This document shows positions 8,205-18,211 of a DNA stretch of 64,000 bases, in pieces. The position numbers were made by a program, and so were the translations under genes. Every line of letters begins with the position of its first letter. Within the stretch, counting starts at the first letter, position 1. The notes beneath the pieces are model-generated. The model did no database searches. It was not told where the DNA came from and saw nothing but the letters and a program-made list of their open reading frames with translations. The DNA is from a virus, in the IMG/VR virus record IMGVR_UViG_3300035670_012130, positions 42,126-106,125 of that record, one strand, 5' to 3'.

Positions 8205-10655
8205 CTATGGCGTAGTTTCAATAGTTATAAGATCATAAATATCCCATAAAATTGGACCGTTATTAATTCTTGTTAAGTTTGTACCTGGAGTGACATAAGC
8301 ATCAATGACTCTATCAAATAACTGTAAATCATTTCCTAAGGCGAATCTTTGATTTCTAGAAGTTCCTTTTGGCACTGTAGTCGTTAATGTTGTAGGTTCT
8401 CCATTTTCACCATTTTGTGCGATTACAGTTACTACCAAATCATTCTTTATAGTTTGATCGTCAGTTGTGGCAATTCCAGTGGTTGATCCGTTAAAAACTA
8501 CATTAGAAGTAGATAAATCTTCAACATAAGGGACATATGCTGAAATTCTACTAGGCTGTAAAGCTATTCTGTTGGTTAACTTTATTCCACGTCTTAATAT
8601 TTCGCCTGATATATTGCCATCATCAAGATAACCTCTAAATTTATAAAAAGCGGTTCCACCTGTTCCAGTCCAAGATGTTCCATTATTGATGGATGTTAAT
8701 CCTTGACCAGAACTGCCTGAAATTATTCTGGTATATAAACTTGTGGACCCAAGACCTGTAGTGAAATCTGATGGCTTGTCTATTACTAGCCAGTAGGATG
8801 AACCTTGTTCTAAGTTAGCTCCTGTTCTAAATTTTATAGTATATTCGTTAGTGCCTTGTTGTATATCAGAATTTCTTATAACTGATGCGCTAGTGAGCAT
8901 TCCATTAGGAGTTGGTGTTGAGCCTGTTGCTGAAAATATTGATATAGATATGCCTGTTGTACCTGAGCCTGTTGTTTGACCTCCAGCAGTATACTTAAAT
9001 TTAAGTGTTACTCCTCCGATGAAACAATCTTCATTAGGTGTAATTTTAAAAGCTGTAAGTCCATTATTTAATATCAAATCAGTATCATCTGTAACTGTTG
9101 TCATCGTGTTGTAAGATGGATATTGTATTTCGTTTATATTAGTTAATTTTCTTTCAATTATATCACTACTTAGTTGCGGTTTTTTGTAAACATTATAAAA
9201 AAGTGGATTTGTAATTCCTGCGCCAGTCCAAGTTAACTCTACAAGATAATTGTTTGATGTAAAATTAGATGATACTAAATTACTGTAAACTGGTATACTT
9301 TCTACATACTCATCTGTAGATATATTGTAAACTATTGTCACTCCATAAATTTGAGTGCCCGATGAAAGCGAAGATATATAGTTAGAACAAGGTATGACTT
9401 GATTCGTTAATCCTGTGGCAGCTACTGAATTATCACTTCCTATAGCTGCATTGTAAGTTATCAAGTCTCCTCTAAAAATTGCAAATGTATGTTGAGTATC
9501 AGAACCTATTGTTTGATAGTAAGCTTTTGCGAAATTATATGGTAGCTCAAATCTTTCAAGTCCACTAAATGATGTGCCTTTAGAATAAAATTCAGTTTTT
9601 CTGAAAGGTTGTGTTGCTAAAAGCTCTCTATTTGTCAATCCTGAATTTGAAGATTCCGTGCTCAAGTATCTGTAAACTGCAGAAACAGTATTTCTTATGT
9701 AATCATTTGATTTATATGTTGATAATGCGTCATTTGCTTCATTACAACTTTGAATTATCAAGCTTTTATCAGAAGAATCTCCTAGTATTTGATACGTTGA
9801 TATATCAGTTGGCATATCTACAATCGTTCTGGTCAATCCCGTACCAGAATCTACTACTACTGGGTCTTCAGGGTTTTTAACCATTACTTTACTGATTGGC
9901 AACCAGCTTTGTGGTAATGGAGGAAAATAATCAAATGTATTGACATTTTCTGAACTTTCTAAAACTGGAAAACCAGTTATATATTTTACTCTTGGTTGAA
10001 AAAGAAATGTTACTGGATTGTCTAGATAGTATGTAGCTGGTAATGTTCCAAAAGAAGATCCATTGTAATATGATGGATCTACCACTAAACCTGTGAGATC
10101 ATCAGTAACATTTGAAAAAGTAATTAAGTAATTTCCTACAAAAGCTTGTAGAGGAAATCCAAGATTTACAGCAATTGATGCATCTTTTACTAGCAATATT
10201 GAAGTTCCAGCTAAGCAAGTGTCGCTAACTGTAGTTGCCCAAGTTTGAGTAGCTTTTTGTGCTTCTGAAATAGGCAATCCTAAAGTAACGCCATATTTAT
10301 AACTTGCTCCAAAGCCTCCAGTAGAATAGTTTTTTGACCATTCTTTCCTTAGGGGTATTTTTTGTGGCTGTAAACTAATTACTGATCCATTGTAAGCTAA
10401 TTGTCCACTTCTTACAGTTACATAATAAGGGTCATATGTTATATCATAAGTTGTTTCGCAGCCTAATGGAGCTGTTTCTAAGATTCCAAAATATGGCAAT
10501 CCTGTATTAGCCATAGATAGCAAGTTATTAATTTCAAAAATAGAAGAGCCAGGAGTTTCCACGTCTCCAATGCCATAACTTAAAGCATCGTAAATATTGC
10601 CCACTGTTTTTGTTAATTCAAGAACTATTTCTTCTACTTTTGATGAAATTGCCAT
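8205..10655 (-). CDS. Large beta-rich tail protein with FN3-like and choice-of-anchor-R-like domains
   Basis: This is an 816-aa virion protein. The first 100 residues include a beta region (DPYYVTVRSGQLAYNGSVIS) like the N-terminal parts of phage fibre or baseplate proteins. Residues about 440-530 look like fibronectin type III (YLVELTWTGAGITNPLFYNV...DDTD). Residues about 533-680 match the architecture of the choice-of-anchor-R sandwich: AFKITPNEDCFIGGVTLKF, then SYWLVIDKPSD, then NNGTSWTGTGGTAFYKFRG. The same module occurs in the genes at 11511-16214 and 56344-60192. No enzymatic motif is seen. A decoration, collar or fibre role is likely. Confidence 0.65.
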   Translation of the reverse strand: MAISSKVEEIVLELTKTVGNIYDALSYGIGDVETPGSSIFEINNLLSMANTGLPYFGILETAPLGCETTYDITYDPYYVTVRSGQLAYNGSVISLQPQKIPLRKEWSKNYSTGGFGASYKYGVTLGLPISEAQKATQTWATTVSDTCLAGTSILLVKDASIAVNLGFPLQAFVGNYLITFSNVTDDLTGLVVDPSYYNGSSFGTLPATYYLDNPVTFLFQPRVKYITGFPVLESSENVNTFDYFPPLPQSWLPISKVMVKNPEDPVVVDSGTGLTRTIVDMPTDISTYQILGDSSDKSLIIQSCNEANDALSTYKSNDYIRNTVSAVYRYLSTESSNSGLTNRELLATQPFRKTEFYSKGTSFSGLERFELPYNFAKAYYQTIGSDTQHTFAIFRGDLITYNAAIGSDNSVAATGLTNQVIPCSNYISSLSSGTQIYGVTIVYNISTDEYVESIPVYSNLVSSNFTSNNYLVELTWTGAGITNPLFYNVYKKPQLSSDIIERKLTNINEIQYPSYNTMTTVTDDTDLILNNGLTAFKITPNEDCFIGGVTLKFKYTAGGQTTGSGTTGISISIFSATGSTPTPNGMLTSASVIRNSDIQQGTNEYTIKFRTGANLEQGSSYWLVIDKPSDFTTGLGSTSLYTRIISGSSGQGLTSINNGTSWTGTGGTAFYKFRGYLDDGNISGEILRRGIKLTNRIALQPSRISAYVPYVEDLSTSNVVFNGSTTGIATTDDQTIKNDLVVTVIAQNGENGEPTTLTTTVPKGTSRNQRFALGNDLQLFDRVIDAYVTPGTNLTRINNGPILWDIYDLITIETTP

Positions 10656-10656
10656 T

Positions 10657-11511
10657 TTATATATTTATACTCAACTCTGTTGTTAGATAAGATAAAAGTC
10701 TGGTTGGTAATAAAATGCCCGTGCTTTGCCAATATGATGTAAAATCAGGCTCCCAAGTTGAACTACCAACCCAATTTGAAATAATATCTTTGGTTAAATT
10801 TTTCTGTGTATTATATTGTTCTGAAATTAATGCATAATTTCTTATGATTGATGAAACTACTATTCTTGAAATATTCTCTTCTGTGTAGCCAAAATAACCT
10901 CTTGGCAATCTTTCGTCTATCAATTTGAAAAACACTCTTGAGTTTTTAATTGTCTGATCATAGTAAGAAACATCTGCAATAAATTTATATAATTCTAAAT
11001 CATAAGTTTTATCTGTTGTGAAAGATAATTCTTGTGAAGTTCTAATAATTTCCTCAGCAGTATCGATATCTATGTCCTTACTGATAATCAAAGGGCTGCC
11101 ATTTGGGTCATTTATGGGTCTAGCTAATGAAAAGATTAGTTCTTCTCCATCAACACTGTCCGAGGATAAAAATACTTTTCCAAATATGTATCCATCAGAC
11201 ATTGTGTCAATATTTCCCAATACTTCTTGGACTGTATATCCTTGTTCATTTCCGGTGGGAAGCTCAACATTAGTAGTTGATAAAACTGTTTTAACTAATC
11301 CTTTCCCAAAACTCAAAACATCAAGAACCATATTGTAATTTTGAGATTTTATTGCTGATAGTCCGTAAAGCAATTGCAAATTACGTTCTACAGTATTATA
11401 TGACAAAGCATATTCTTGTGAAGCTAATGCCATATCAACTGTTTTTTCTGTTTGATCAAGAGCAAGCACTAAATTATTCATTGTGACTGCTGACGCATAA
11501 TTCATTGCCAT
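10657..11511 (-). CDS. Uncharacterised tail-region protein (284 aa)
   Basis: This 284-aa protein has an alpha-helical N-terminus (residues 1-60, QTEKTVDMALASQEYALSYN), a central beta part and a helical C-terminus (ISRIVVSSIIRNYALISEQY). I recognise no family. The ATG overlaps the stop of the 1567-aa gene (TAATG), and the gene ends one base before the next ATG, so it is tightly coupled with two large beta-rich proteins. It could be a structural linker or an assembly partner of the 1567-aa protein. Neither can be shown from the sequence. Confidence 0.6.
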   Translation of the reverse strand: MAMNYASAVTMNNLVLALDQTEKTVDMALASQEYALSYNTVERNLQLLYGLSAIKSQNYNMVLDVLSFGKGLVKTVLSTTNVELPTGNEQGYTVQEVLGNIDTMSDGYIFGKVFLSSDSVDGEELIFSLARPINDPNGSPLIISKDIDIDTAEEIIRTSQELSFTTDKTYDLELYKFIADVSYYDQTIKNSRVFFKLIDERLPRGYFGYTEENISRIVVSSIIRNYALISEQYNTQKNLTKDIISNWVGSSTWEPDFTSYWQSTGILLPTRLLSYLTTELSINI

Positions 11512-14500
11512 TATTTGTTCCTAATCACAATCTTGTCAGTAATGGGGAAACCATAATATTGATCATTGATTTCTTCCAGAGATTTACCAACAACTAAGTA
11601 TGTTATATTTTCAATTTTTTCACTATCAATAAGTATTGGGCTTACTGATACATCTTGATAGAAAGAATTATCAACTTCTTGCCATGATGACGTACCAGTC
11701 TTTCTCCATTCTAATTTCAAATTGTGTAAATTTTGATAATTGTTAAATTGTAATTCTAATGTTATTGGCTGTGAACTTCCTGTAGCAACGTAAGATGTTG
11801 TGAATGAAGTAGAAGAAGTATTATTCCAATCGCTTATGTATGGATTATCTTCATTATTTATATAAAATTTTACACCACCATTTGTAGTCACTCTAAAGTC
11901 AAAAGTTGCGCCTAATGAGGAAAGGGCTGTAAAATCTCCGACTGAATACCCATTGAAATAATTTGTCTGTCCTAATCCGCCAAAATTATCGAAATCAAGA
12001 TTATGATGAGCTGATGTTAAATCACTCATTTCATTGCTGTCTAATTCGAGATAATTCCAGGAAGATTTCTTATACCATTGAGTAATCCAAGTGGGCGATT
12101 TATCAAGCTTTATATAAGTAGTTTGAAGCTGATTGTCAACATTATATTTAAGATACAAGTGGATATCATTTGCTCTCTTGATAAATCTATTAGTGTTATC
12201 ACCAAAGTAATGAGTATTAGCTGAACCTGACAAATTATTACTTAGATAAACTTTATATAAGCCATTTGTTGAATCATATGTCAAATTAGTTATGGCTGTA
12301 CCGCTTGATAAAACGCTTGAAGTAACTGCTATACCAACCATAACAGAAGGGTCAAAGTTTTCTTCTGGTATATAAAGTAAATTTGTTCCAGAAGTTCCAG
12401 TAGCTCCAACTGCAACCACTCTAGATACAAATGATCTAGGATAAATATAGAGTTGAGATGGAGTAAATAAATTTTGATTATTTACTGTCCAAAATTCATC
12501 TAAATAGTAATCAGTATCGTTTGATCTGGTTTTATTAGGTGCTGGCATAATAAGAGAAGAATAATTAAAATCTCTATTGAATCCAGCATAAATTTCACTA
12601 TCTAACCCGAAGAATTCTACAAATGGTGTGCCTGTAGAAGCAGTCCAAGAATATCCATCGTAAAAAGCCATATTGGATGCAGTTGGAGTGGAGGACTCTT
12701 GTATCTGCAATCTTAGGTCATATTTGATTACATAACTTTGATTATCACTTGTTCCAGCGCTTCCAGATAATGTCATCACGGAAGAAGAACCTATAGAAGC
12801 AATCTCATACCAAGTAGAAATATCACCAGATAAAGTACTACCAAATCCTATAGAAGCATACTTTTGATATTTATTGAAATCAGCCATTGTATCTGTAGAT
12901 GGATTGTAAAGTCCACTTACTGCTGTTCCACTTACACTAACTAATCCAAGTGTTTTAGCATCATAATTAGGTGGATTTGTATTTGATTCAAACACAATCC
13001 AGTATGTTCTGTCTTTTGTAAGTGAATAGTTCACATAAAAATAAACATCATCTAGAACGTTCTTTATAGTTGTATAGAAAACTTTAGAACCAGTAATGAG
13101 CTTTGCATTTGGAAGGCTATTGTAATTGTCCCAAATACTTATTTGAATATAAGCATCAGGATTATTGCAAATAGCTAAACTTTGTAATCTAATTTTTAAA
13201 GATTTTATATCTTGATATTCGTTTGGTGTAATTTTAAAAGCAAATTTATTGTAATTTAAACTCTTATAATTACCCTTAGTAGTTTGGTTTATATTTGTAG
13301 CATCAACTATTGATATTTGTTGTTTGTAGATGTTTTCAAGACTATTGATTGAAGAGTCTGAAGTTGAATATCCGGCAATTGAAACAACGAAAGAATCAGA
13401 CCTTAAATCTAAAATATTTTGCGCTGTGAAAATTTTGTTATCTTTTTCAGCTCCAACTACTTCATCGTAATTAGAAATCCAATGTTTACTTCTGCTGTAT
13501 GCATAATTAGAAACAGTCATACCCATTTCTTTGATAGTGGAGAATGTGTTTGGAAATTGACTAGAATCTGGAGTATAGAAAGATTTAGTTAATTCATAAT
13601 CACTAACACTGTCTTGAATTTCCGCTTCTGTGATATTAGGATTTGTTGATTTTAAGTTAGTTATAAAGTCTGATTTAGTTTGTTTTGTAGAATCTGTAGG
13701 CTGAACTTGCTTTGTTAATATTGCTCTGCTTTCGCCCATTTGCATATTAGGAATGATTGCAGCACTTCCATAAAGTCTGTATTCTTCCATTGAGTTGAAA
13801 GTACCAGGCGCATAATTATCTCTTTCTGTTTGTGTACCTTGCTTAAAATATCCAGAAGTTGTTAAATTTTTGTTTTGTCTGTTCAAATATTCGTCATCTG
13901 TAATTAAGAATTTTGAAGAATTTAACTTTATATTTTTAATTAATTTATCACTATTAGCATTTTGAAACACAATTGAAAAAGCATAATCTTTTGTCAATTT
14001 TGTTCCTGTTGTTTCTTGATCTAATAAATCTGGAATGTTTGACACTTCTTGGTAAAACTCAAATTCTGTATCACTTTCAAAATTGATGTCATTAAGTTTC
14101 ATTCCATTTTCATCATATTTAAAAACGATTTTTGTTGGAGGAGTTGATAGCCAAGAAATCATTGCATTTGCGCCAGATTCTTCAACTTCAATATTGATAG
14201 GTTCAGTTTCTAATGGACTATTTTTAATACCATATGTTTGACTATCTACTGCAGCTTTATAATTTTCCTCAAGAGTCAAATAAGTATCTGTAATGATTGA
14301 AAGCACTTGACCATATAAAATTGTGCCATCAGAGCTATAAAGATAATCGCCCTCAGTTATTTCTTTTGTGAACTTAGAAGAACTACCAATTACAACATTA
14401 TTACCTGAAGATATAGTAATTTTTCCAGAACCTTTTGTTGTTTGATAATTAGATTTTAATGCTGGAGCTATTGGATATTTTAATAAATTATGTAGTAGCT

Positions 14501-16214
14501 TTGTTTTCTTGAAGCTATTGTTCTTGATATCTGCATAGCTACTTGTTCCATATGATTTGAAATTTGAGAATGGAGCAACTAAATCTGCACCTAATTTATC
14601 GTAAATATTTTTGTATTCATCGCTTCTGGTAAATGTAGTCATTGAAATAACATCTTGCAAGGTGTCATTGATCAAATTACTATCACCTATTGGAGGAACA
14701 GCAAAATTATCCGCACTTCTTTTTATGTAAACAATAGATGCGCTGTTCAAATTGTATGTTGTATTTGATTTACTCTTTATTGTCCCAGAAGTTTTGAATG
14801 ATGGATAAGAAAGAATCATCTTAGCAACAATGTCATAATCCTTGTCGATTGTTGGATAATTCTTGAAATCTTCCCAATCTACGGGAACAGATTCTTGAGG
14901 CATAGCTTTTCCAAAAAATAAATAAAAGTCTATGTCCCCGTTTTCATATTGATTCCCAGAAATAATGTTCTTAGTAGCTAATAAAACAGGCAGATACTCA
15001 AAAGAACTCAAAGACACATAGTTTGCTAAAGAATTTGTATCTCCGTATGCACTAAATGTTTCTGGATACAAATATCTAAATGGCTCTACTGTTGTTATGT
15101 AATCACCATCATAATATTTCTGATTAGTCTTGCTTCTTGAAAAAAGATAAATATTAGTATCATTTACACCTGTTTTTTCAAATGCAATATAATTTTGAAT
15201 ATCTTTTTGTAAATAGGTCTTTCTTGGATAAATATTCCAATCAGATGACAAATTACTTGAGTTGAAAGTGATTGCAGTTCCAGAAGTATATGTTGGGTAA
15301 GATGTGAAGAAATTTGTATCGTGAGTATCCCAATAAAAGGCTAAATGATACCAATAATCTGCAGTCCAAGATGCTGGTGTTTTTACTTTAAATAAATAAT
15401 GATCTTTGATTGTGTCTGTTGTTGAACCAGTAGAAGATACTTCAGATACATCATAAGCAAGGTAAGTAAGAGCTAATCCTGCCATACTTCCTCCAAGTGA
15501 GAAAGTGGATCCTATACCTTGTGTTTTTAAGTAAATGTGAGAAGCAATACCAAGATCTTTTGGTGTGTTTGAAAGTGGATTTATAAATTGTGCGCCTTCA
15601 AAATAAGACTTTGGAATTAGGATATGCGCTTCGTTGTTTGATACTGTTCCTGTATTTTTGACAGAAATCCATCTTGAAGAATTAAATAAATTAACTCTTT
15701 GATATAAACTACCATCCCATCTTACAGGATAGTCGTAGTTTGTTCTTTCCGATCCATCCCCAGGCTCAGAATTGATATTATAAATTATGTAAGATGTATT
15801 AGCATTACCAGCAGCATTGTAAGGAGGGACGAAATATTGCCAAGCATTGTAATCCCAAACGCCCCAACCTTCAGTCGATGGTGGGTTGTAATATTGAGGA
15901 GTCCAACCACCAGTATTGGCAAAACTGGCAACTTTTTGATCTACTATATATTGACCACCTTGAAAACCAAATGAAATATTCTCTATAGCATCAAAAGTTT
16001 GATAAGGCTTGGTTGTTAATCCTTGCGGTGTTTTTCCAGCTAAATCATAATCGTGAAAAATTGTTGAGCCTCTAAACTTGACAGCTATTCTTTCATAATC
16101 CAAATAATAACCGTGTTTCAGAGACAAATCACCAACCAAATCTTTGTAGGCATATTTAGCTTTGCCGATTTGATTGATGATAAATTCGAGACCTTTTTTG
16201 GATACGAGACTCAT
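11511..16214 (-). CDS. Giant beta-rich virion protein (1567 aa)
   Basis: The N-terminus (LEFIINQIGKAKYAYKDLVG) is a short helix that could anchor to the tail. After it come long beta-rich, aromatic-rich and Ser/Thr/Asn-rich stretches with lectin-like character. Residues about 985-1195 form a choice-of-anchor-R-like domain: FAFKITPNEYQDIKSLKIRL, then TYWIVFESN, then YDGYSWTASTGTPFVEFFG, matching the modules in the 816-aa and 1282-aa proteins. The C-terminal 300 residues are another sandwich with many Trp and Tyr. No catalytic motif was found. It is probably a tail fibre, whisker or collar appendage. Its place right after a tail-terminator candidate is unusual for an adhesin. Confidence 0.65.
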   Translation of the reverse strand: MSLVSKKGLEFIINQIGKAKYAYKDLVGDLSLKHGYYLDYERIAVKFRGSTIFHDYDLAGKTPQGLTTKPYQTFDAIENISFGFQGGQYIVDQKVASFANTGGWTPQYYNPPSTEGWGVWDYNAWQYFVPPYNAAGNANTSYIIYNINSEPGDGSERTNYDYPVRWDGSLYQRVNLFNSSRWISVKNTGTVSNNEAHILIPKSYFEGAQFINPLSNTPKDLGIASHIYLKTQGIGSTFSLGGSMAGLALTYLAYDVSEVSSTGSTTDTIKDHYLFKVKTPASWTADYWYHLAFYWDTHDTNFFTSYPTYTSGTAITFNSSNLSSDWNIYPRKTYLQKDIQNYIAFEKTGVNDTNIYLFSRSKTNQKYYDGDYITTVEPFRYLYPETFSAYGDTNSLANYVSLSSFEYLPVLLATKNIISGNQYENGDIDFYLFFGKAMPQESVPVDWEDFKNYPTIDKDYDIVAKMILSYPSFKTSGTIKSKSNTTYNLNSASIVYIKRSADNFAVPPIGDSNLINDTLQDVISMTTFTRSDEYKNIYDKLGADLVAPFSNFKSYGTSSYADIKNNSFKKTKLLHNLLKYPIAPALKSNYQTTKGSGKITISSGNNVVIGSSSKFTKEITEGDYLYSSDGTILYGQVLSIITDTYLTLEENYKAAVDSQTYGIKNSPLETEPINIEVEESGANAMISWLSTPPTKIVFKYDENGMKLNDINFESDTEFEFYQEVSNIPDLLDQETTGTKLTKDYAFSIVFQNANSDKLIKNIKLNSSKFLITDDEYLNRQNKNLTTSGYFKQGTQTERDNYAPGTFNSMEEYRLYGSAAIIPNMQMGESRAILTKQVQPTDSTKQTKSDFITNLKSTNPNITEAEIQDSVSDYELTKSFYTPDSSQFPNTFSTIKEMGMTVSNYAYSRSKHWISNYDEVVGAEKDNKIFTAQNILDLRSDSFVVSIAGYSTSDSSINSLENIYKQQISIVDATNINQTTKGNYKSLNYNKFAFKITPNEYQDIKSLKIRLQSLAICNNPDAYIQISIWDNYNSLPNAKLITGSKVFYTTIKNVLDDVYFYVNYSLTKDRTYWIVFESNTNPPNYDAKTLGLVSVSGTAVSGLYNPSTDTMADFNKYQKYASIGFGSTLSGDISTWYEIASIGSSSVMTLSGSAGTSDNQSYVIKYDLRLQIQESSTPTASNMAFYDGYSWTASTGTPFVEFFGLDSEIYAGFNRDFNYSSLIMPAPNKTRSNDTDYYLDEFWTVNNQNLFTPSQLYIYPRSFVSRVVAVGATGTSGTNLLYIPEENFDPSVMVGIAVTSSVLSSGTAITNLTYDSTNGLYKVYLSNNLSGSANTHYFGDNTNRFIKRANDIHLYLKYNVDNQLQTTYIKLDKSPTWITQWYKKSSWNYLELDSNEMSDLTSAHHNLDFDNFGGLGQTNYFNGYSVGDFTALSSLGATFDFRVTTNGGVKFYINNEDNPYISDWNNTSSTSFTTSYVATGSSQPITLELQFNNYQNLHNLKLEWRKTGTSSWQEVDNSFYQDVSVSPILIDSEKIENITYLVVGKSLEEINDQYYGFPITDKIVIRNK

Positions 16215-16216
16215 TT

Positions 16217-16993
16217 TTAATATGCAGTTGTTGGTACATTATCTGGACCAAAATAAATTTGTCTAACTAATTCTTTAGCACTAATTGTAATGGTGCCACT
16301 TCTGAAAAGTTGTTTTCCTGTAGCATCATCTGAAGATTTATTGTCATTGCAAAGTACATCGTAAAGCATTCTTACGGGTTCTACATTATCTGCTTGCATT
16401 CTTAAAATGTTATTTTTTGCTTTAGTTGGTAAATTTGCAATAGTTGTGCCAGCTCCAACATCGTTATACATTCTGATAAACGCTTCTGCTGCTTTACCTG
16501 AATCTGGTAAAGATGGGGCTGCCAAGTTTGCTGGATGAGTTTCTGACCAAAGGGTATTAAACTCATTTGTTACTGTTGATGCGTAAGAACTCAATATATC
16601 ATTATGATCTACAGTAAAATGTGCTGGAGAAAGTGTAAACTTTTCGCAAATAGGGCAAATATCAACTACCCATATTCTTCTATGCTTTCTCAATATTGAT
16701 AAAATTATTCTTGTTGCTTCTTGCGTGACTCTCTCGGTAGTTTCTATATTATCAGCACCTACATTAATTTCTATATTAACATTGTGTTCGAATTCTTGTA
16801 ATCCAAAAGATATATCTTTGAGTGGAGAGCTTGCACCTTTAAAAACTATTGATATTGCATTAGGTCTTACAGCAGCTTCTCCAATAAAAAATCCAGTAAC
16901 AGGTCTATCAAAAATTACTGCTTCACCTTTAGCATTTTTAGGCAACTCGTAGAATAAAATGCCTCTTAAGGTATCGTAAACTCGTTCAAGCAT
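16217..16993 (-). CDS. Tail-terminator/completion candidate with CxxC...H motif
   Basis: This 258-aa protein begins with LERVYDTLRGILFYELPKNA and continues with FIGEAAVRPNAISIVFKG and EHNVNIEINVGADN. The helix-then-strand order resembles small tail-terminator or tail-completion proteins, which are often found directly after connector genes as here. It is longer than the usual 130-180 aa. It carries CPICEKFTLSPAHFTVDH (about residues 113-130), a CxxC plus HxxxxH arrangement that could bind zinc. The start has an AGGTG ribosome site. It follows the connector gene by 9 nt. The functional call rests mostly on synteny. Confidence 0.5.
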   Translation of the reverse strand: MLERVYDTLRGILFYELPKNAKGEAVIFDRPVTGFFIGEAAVRPNAISIVFKGASSPLKDISFGLQEFEHNVNIEINVGADNIETTERVTQEATRIILSILRKHRRIWVVDICPICEKFTLSPAHFTVDHNDILSSYASTVTNEFNTLWSETHPANLAAPSLPDSGKAAEAFIRMYNDVGAGTTIANLPTKAKNNILRMQADNVEPVRMLYDVLCNDNKSSDDATGKQLFRSGTITISAKELVRQIYFGPDNVPTTAY

Positions 16994-17002
16994 TTATTTC
17001 AC

Positions 17003-17497
17003 CTATTGACTTTGGCCTTTTGAACGCTTGCCTTCTGTTGGGTTATTTACCACTCCACGTAAGGTAGATCTAACAAATCTATCTCCACGAGTGTTTCTCT
17101 GACCGAATAATCTAATTTCACCATTTTGAATTCTTACAATTTCATTTTGAGCAAAATCAAATCTTACTTTTTGAGCTTCAGAATATTGTGGGTCTGCTCC
17201 TTGAAGTGCTTGCATGTAATACATTTGAGCAGCAAGAATAGCGCAAATTACAGGTACAGGGTGTGGATATGAAACATCACCACCAATATTTACTTGTTTC
17301 AAAGGAACATCATACATAGTGGCAAGATTAGCATCAATTTCAGCTGATGCTTGTTGAATGAAGAAGTCTAAGTTTATATTTGAAGCTGATTCTGGAGTAG
17401 GATTTCTGAAGTTAGGAATAGGATTGTCACCCTCAGTTACAACGTTGGGCGGAAGATATTGCTTGACATCATTTGTTGTGCAGTAAGAACGTGGCAT
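17003..17497 (-). CDS. Head-tail connector protein, DUF1320/Mu gp36-like
   Basis: This 164-aa protein has the classic connector layout: an N-terminal YCTTNDVKQYLPP, then DFFIQQASAEIDANLATMYD followed by VPLKQV, and a proline-rich break (YPHPVPVICAILAAQMYYMQ). This agrees with the DUF1320/Mu gp36-like head-tail connectors, whose pattern is 'I..AsaeID..La..Y.vPl....P..v..ia..lA'. Such proteins form the ring between portal and tail. The start has a strong AGGAG 7 nt upstream and overlaps the stop of the PHP-like gene. The C-terminus is basic (RGVVNNPTEGKRSKGQSQ), which may contact DNA. This is the clearest head-tail joining gene in the window. Confidence 0.75.
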   Translation of the reverse strand: MPRSYCTTNDVKQYLPPNVVTEGDNPIPNFRNPTPESASNINLDFFIQQASAEIDANLATMYDVPLKQVNIGGDVSYPHPVPVICAILAAQMYYMQALQGADPQYSEAQKVRFDFAQNEIVRIQNGEIRLFGQRNTRGDRFVRSTLRGVVNNPTEGKRSKGQSQ

Positions 17498-18177
17498 TAT
17501 ACTACTCCTGTGTTTGGCTTTAAATATTTTGGTGTATATTCGACACCTTGATCACCTTGTATCAATCCCATTTCTTGTGCGTCTTGTCTTCGAACTAGAG
17601 TAAAAACATTAGAATTATCAAGATCATTTGCTGAAGTTGCACCTGAGTTTACAAATCTTGGAAAGTCAATATCTACATCTCTGTATCCACCTGATTTAGC
17701 ATTGAAAATTTCAACACCATCAGGAGCAAATTTACTTCCTTGTAATCTGTTTAATGTTTGAGCTAATTTTGAGTTTACATTAGTTGCTAAAACAAAACCA
17801 TTATTATCATGAACAAATCCACAAGCTTTATCAATGGATAAATTTCTAGGCACAGGTTTGGACAGATTATAGATATACAACTCTTCTTTACCAGTACAAA
17901 TATAAGTCTGACCAGAAGCAACAACAATATCCATTTGTTGCTCTTGAGCCATTTGTTTAGCCCTTAATCCGACAACTGGAGTATCAGGTGAAAGAATTCC
18001 AACGATATCCAAACCGTTAATGATAGCTGATGTGAGAATTGATTTGATAGTAGAGTTTAAATAATCTTCGTTTGAAAAAGCTTCTTCTTTGTCAATAAAA
18101 ACGCACAAATCTATCCTTAACACATTTTTTCTTAGAGCTGTGCATTCTTTTGCTATGTGATACCAAGAGCGTTCCAT
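17497..18177 (-). CDS. Degenerate PHP-domain-like protein
   Basis: This 226-aa protein follows the beta/alpha order of PHP (polymerase and histidinol phosphatase) domains. RIDLCVFIDKEEAFSNEDYL sits where active enzymes have DLHxH. NGLDIVGILSPDTPVVGLRA resembles 'GLD.iaiTDHd...g'. DIVVASGQTYICTGKEELYI resembles 'vipG.Ei.t..g.h'. FVHDNNGFVLATNVN resembles '..GG.viaaHP'. The metal-binding histidines are replaced in most positions, so phosphoesterase activity is unlikely. It lies one base into the connector gene (TAATG), so it is probably co-expressed with virion joining proteins. A scaffold or structural re-use of the fold is possible. The family link is my pattern reading, not a search result. 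Confidence 0.5.
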   Translation of the reverse strand: MERSWYHIAKECTALRKNVLRIDLCVFIDKEEAFSNEDYLNSTIKSILTSAIINGLDIVGILSPDTPVVGLRAKQMAQEQQMDIVVASGQTYICTGKEELYIYNLSKPVPRNLSIDKACGFVHDNNGFVLATNVNSKLAQTLNRLQGSKFAPDGVEIFNAKSGGYRDVDIDFPRFVNSGATSANDLDNSNVFTLVRRQDAQEMGLIQGDQGVEYTPKYLKPNTGVV

Positions 18178-18211
18178 AATAAAGAAAATACTAGGTATCG
18201 AGCTTCTTTAC

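Noticed and set aside
10662-10669. TATAAATA on the minus strand, identical to the T4 late promoter core
   Set aside because: It lies in the last codons of the 284-aa gene, would start transcription almost on the next ATG, and I see no matching elements before the other operons.
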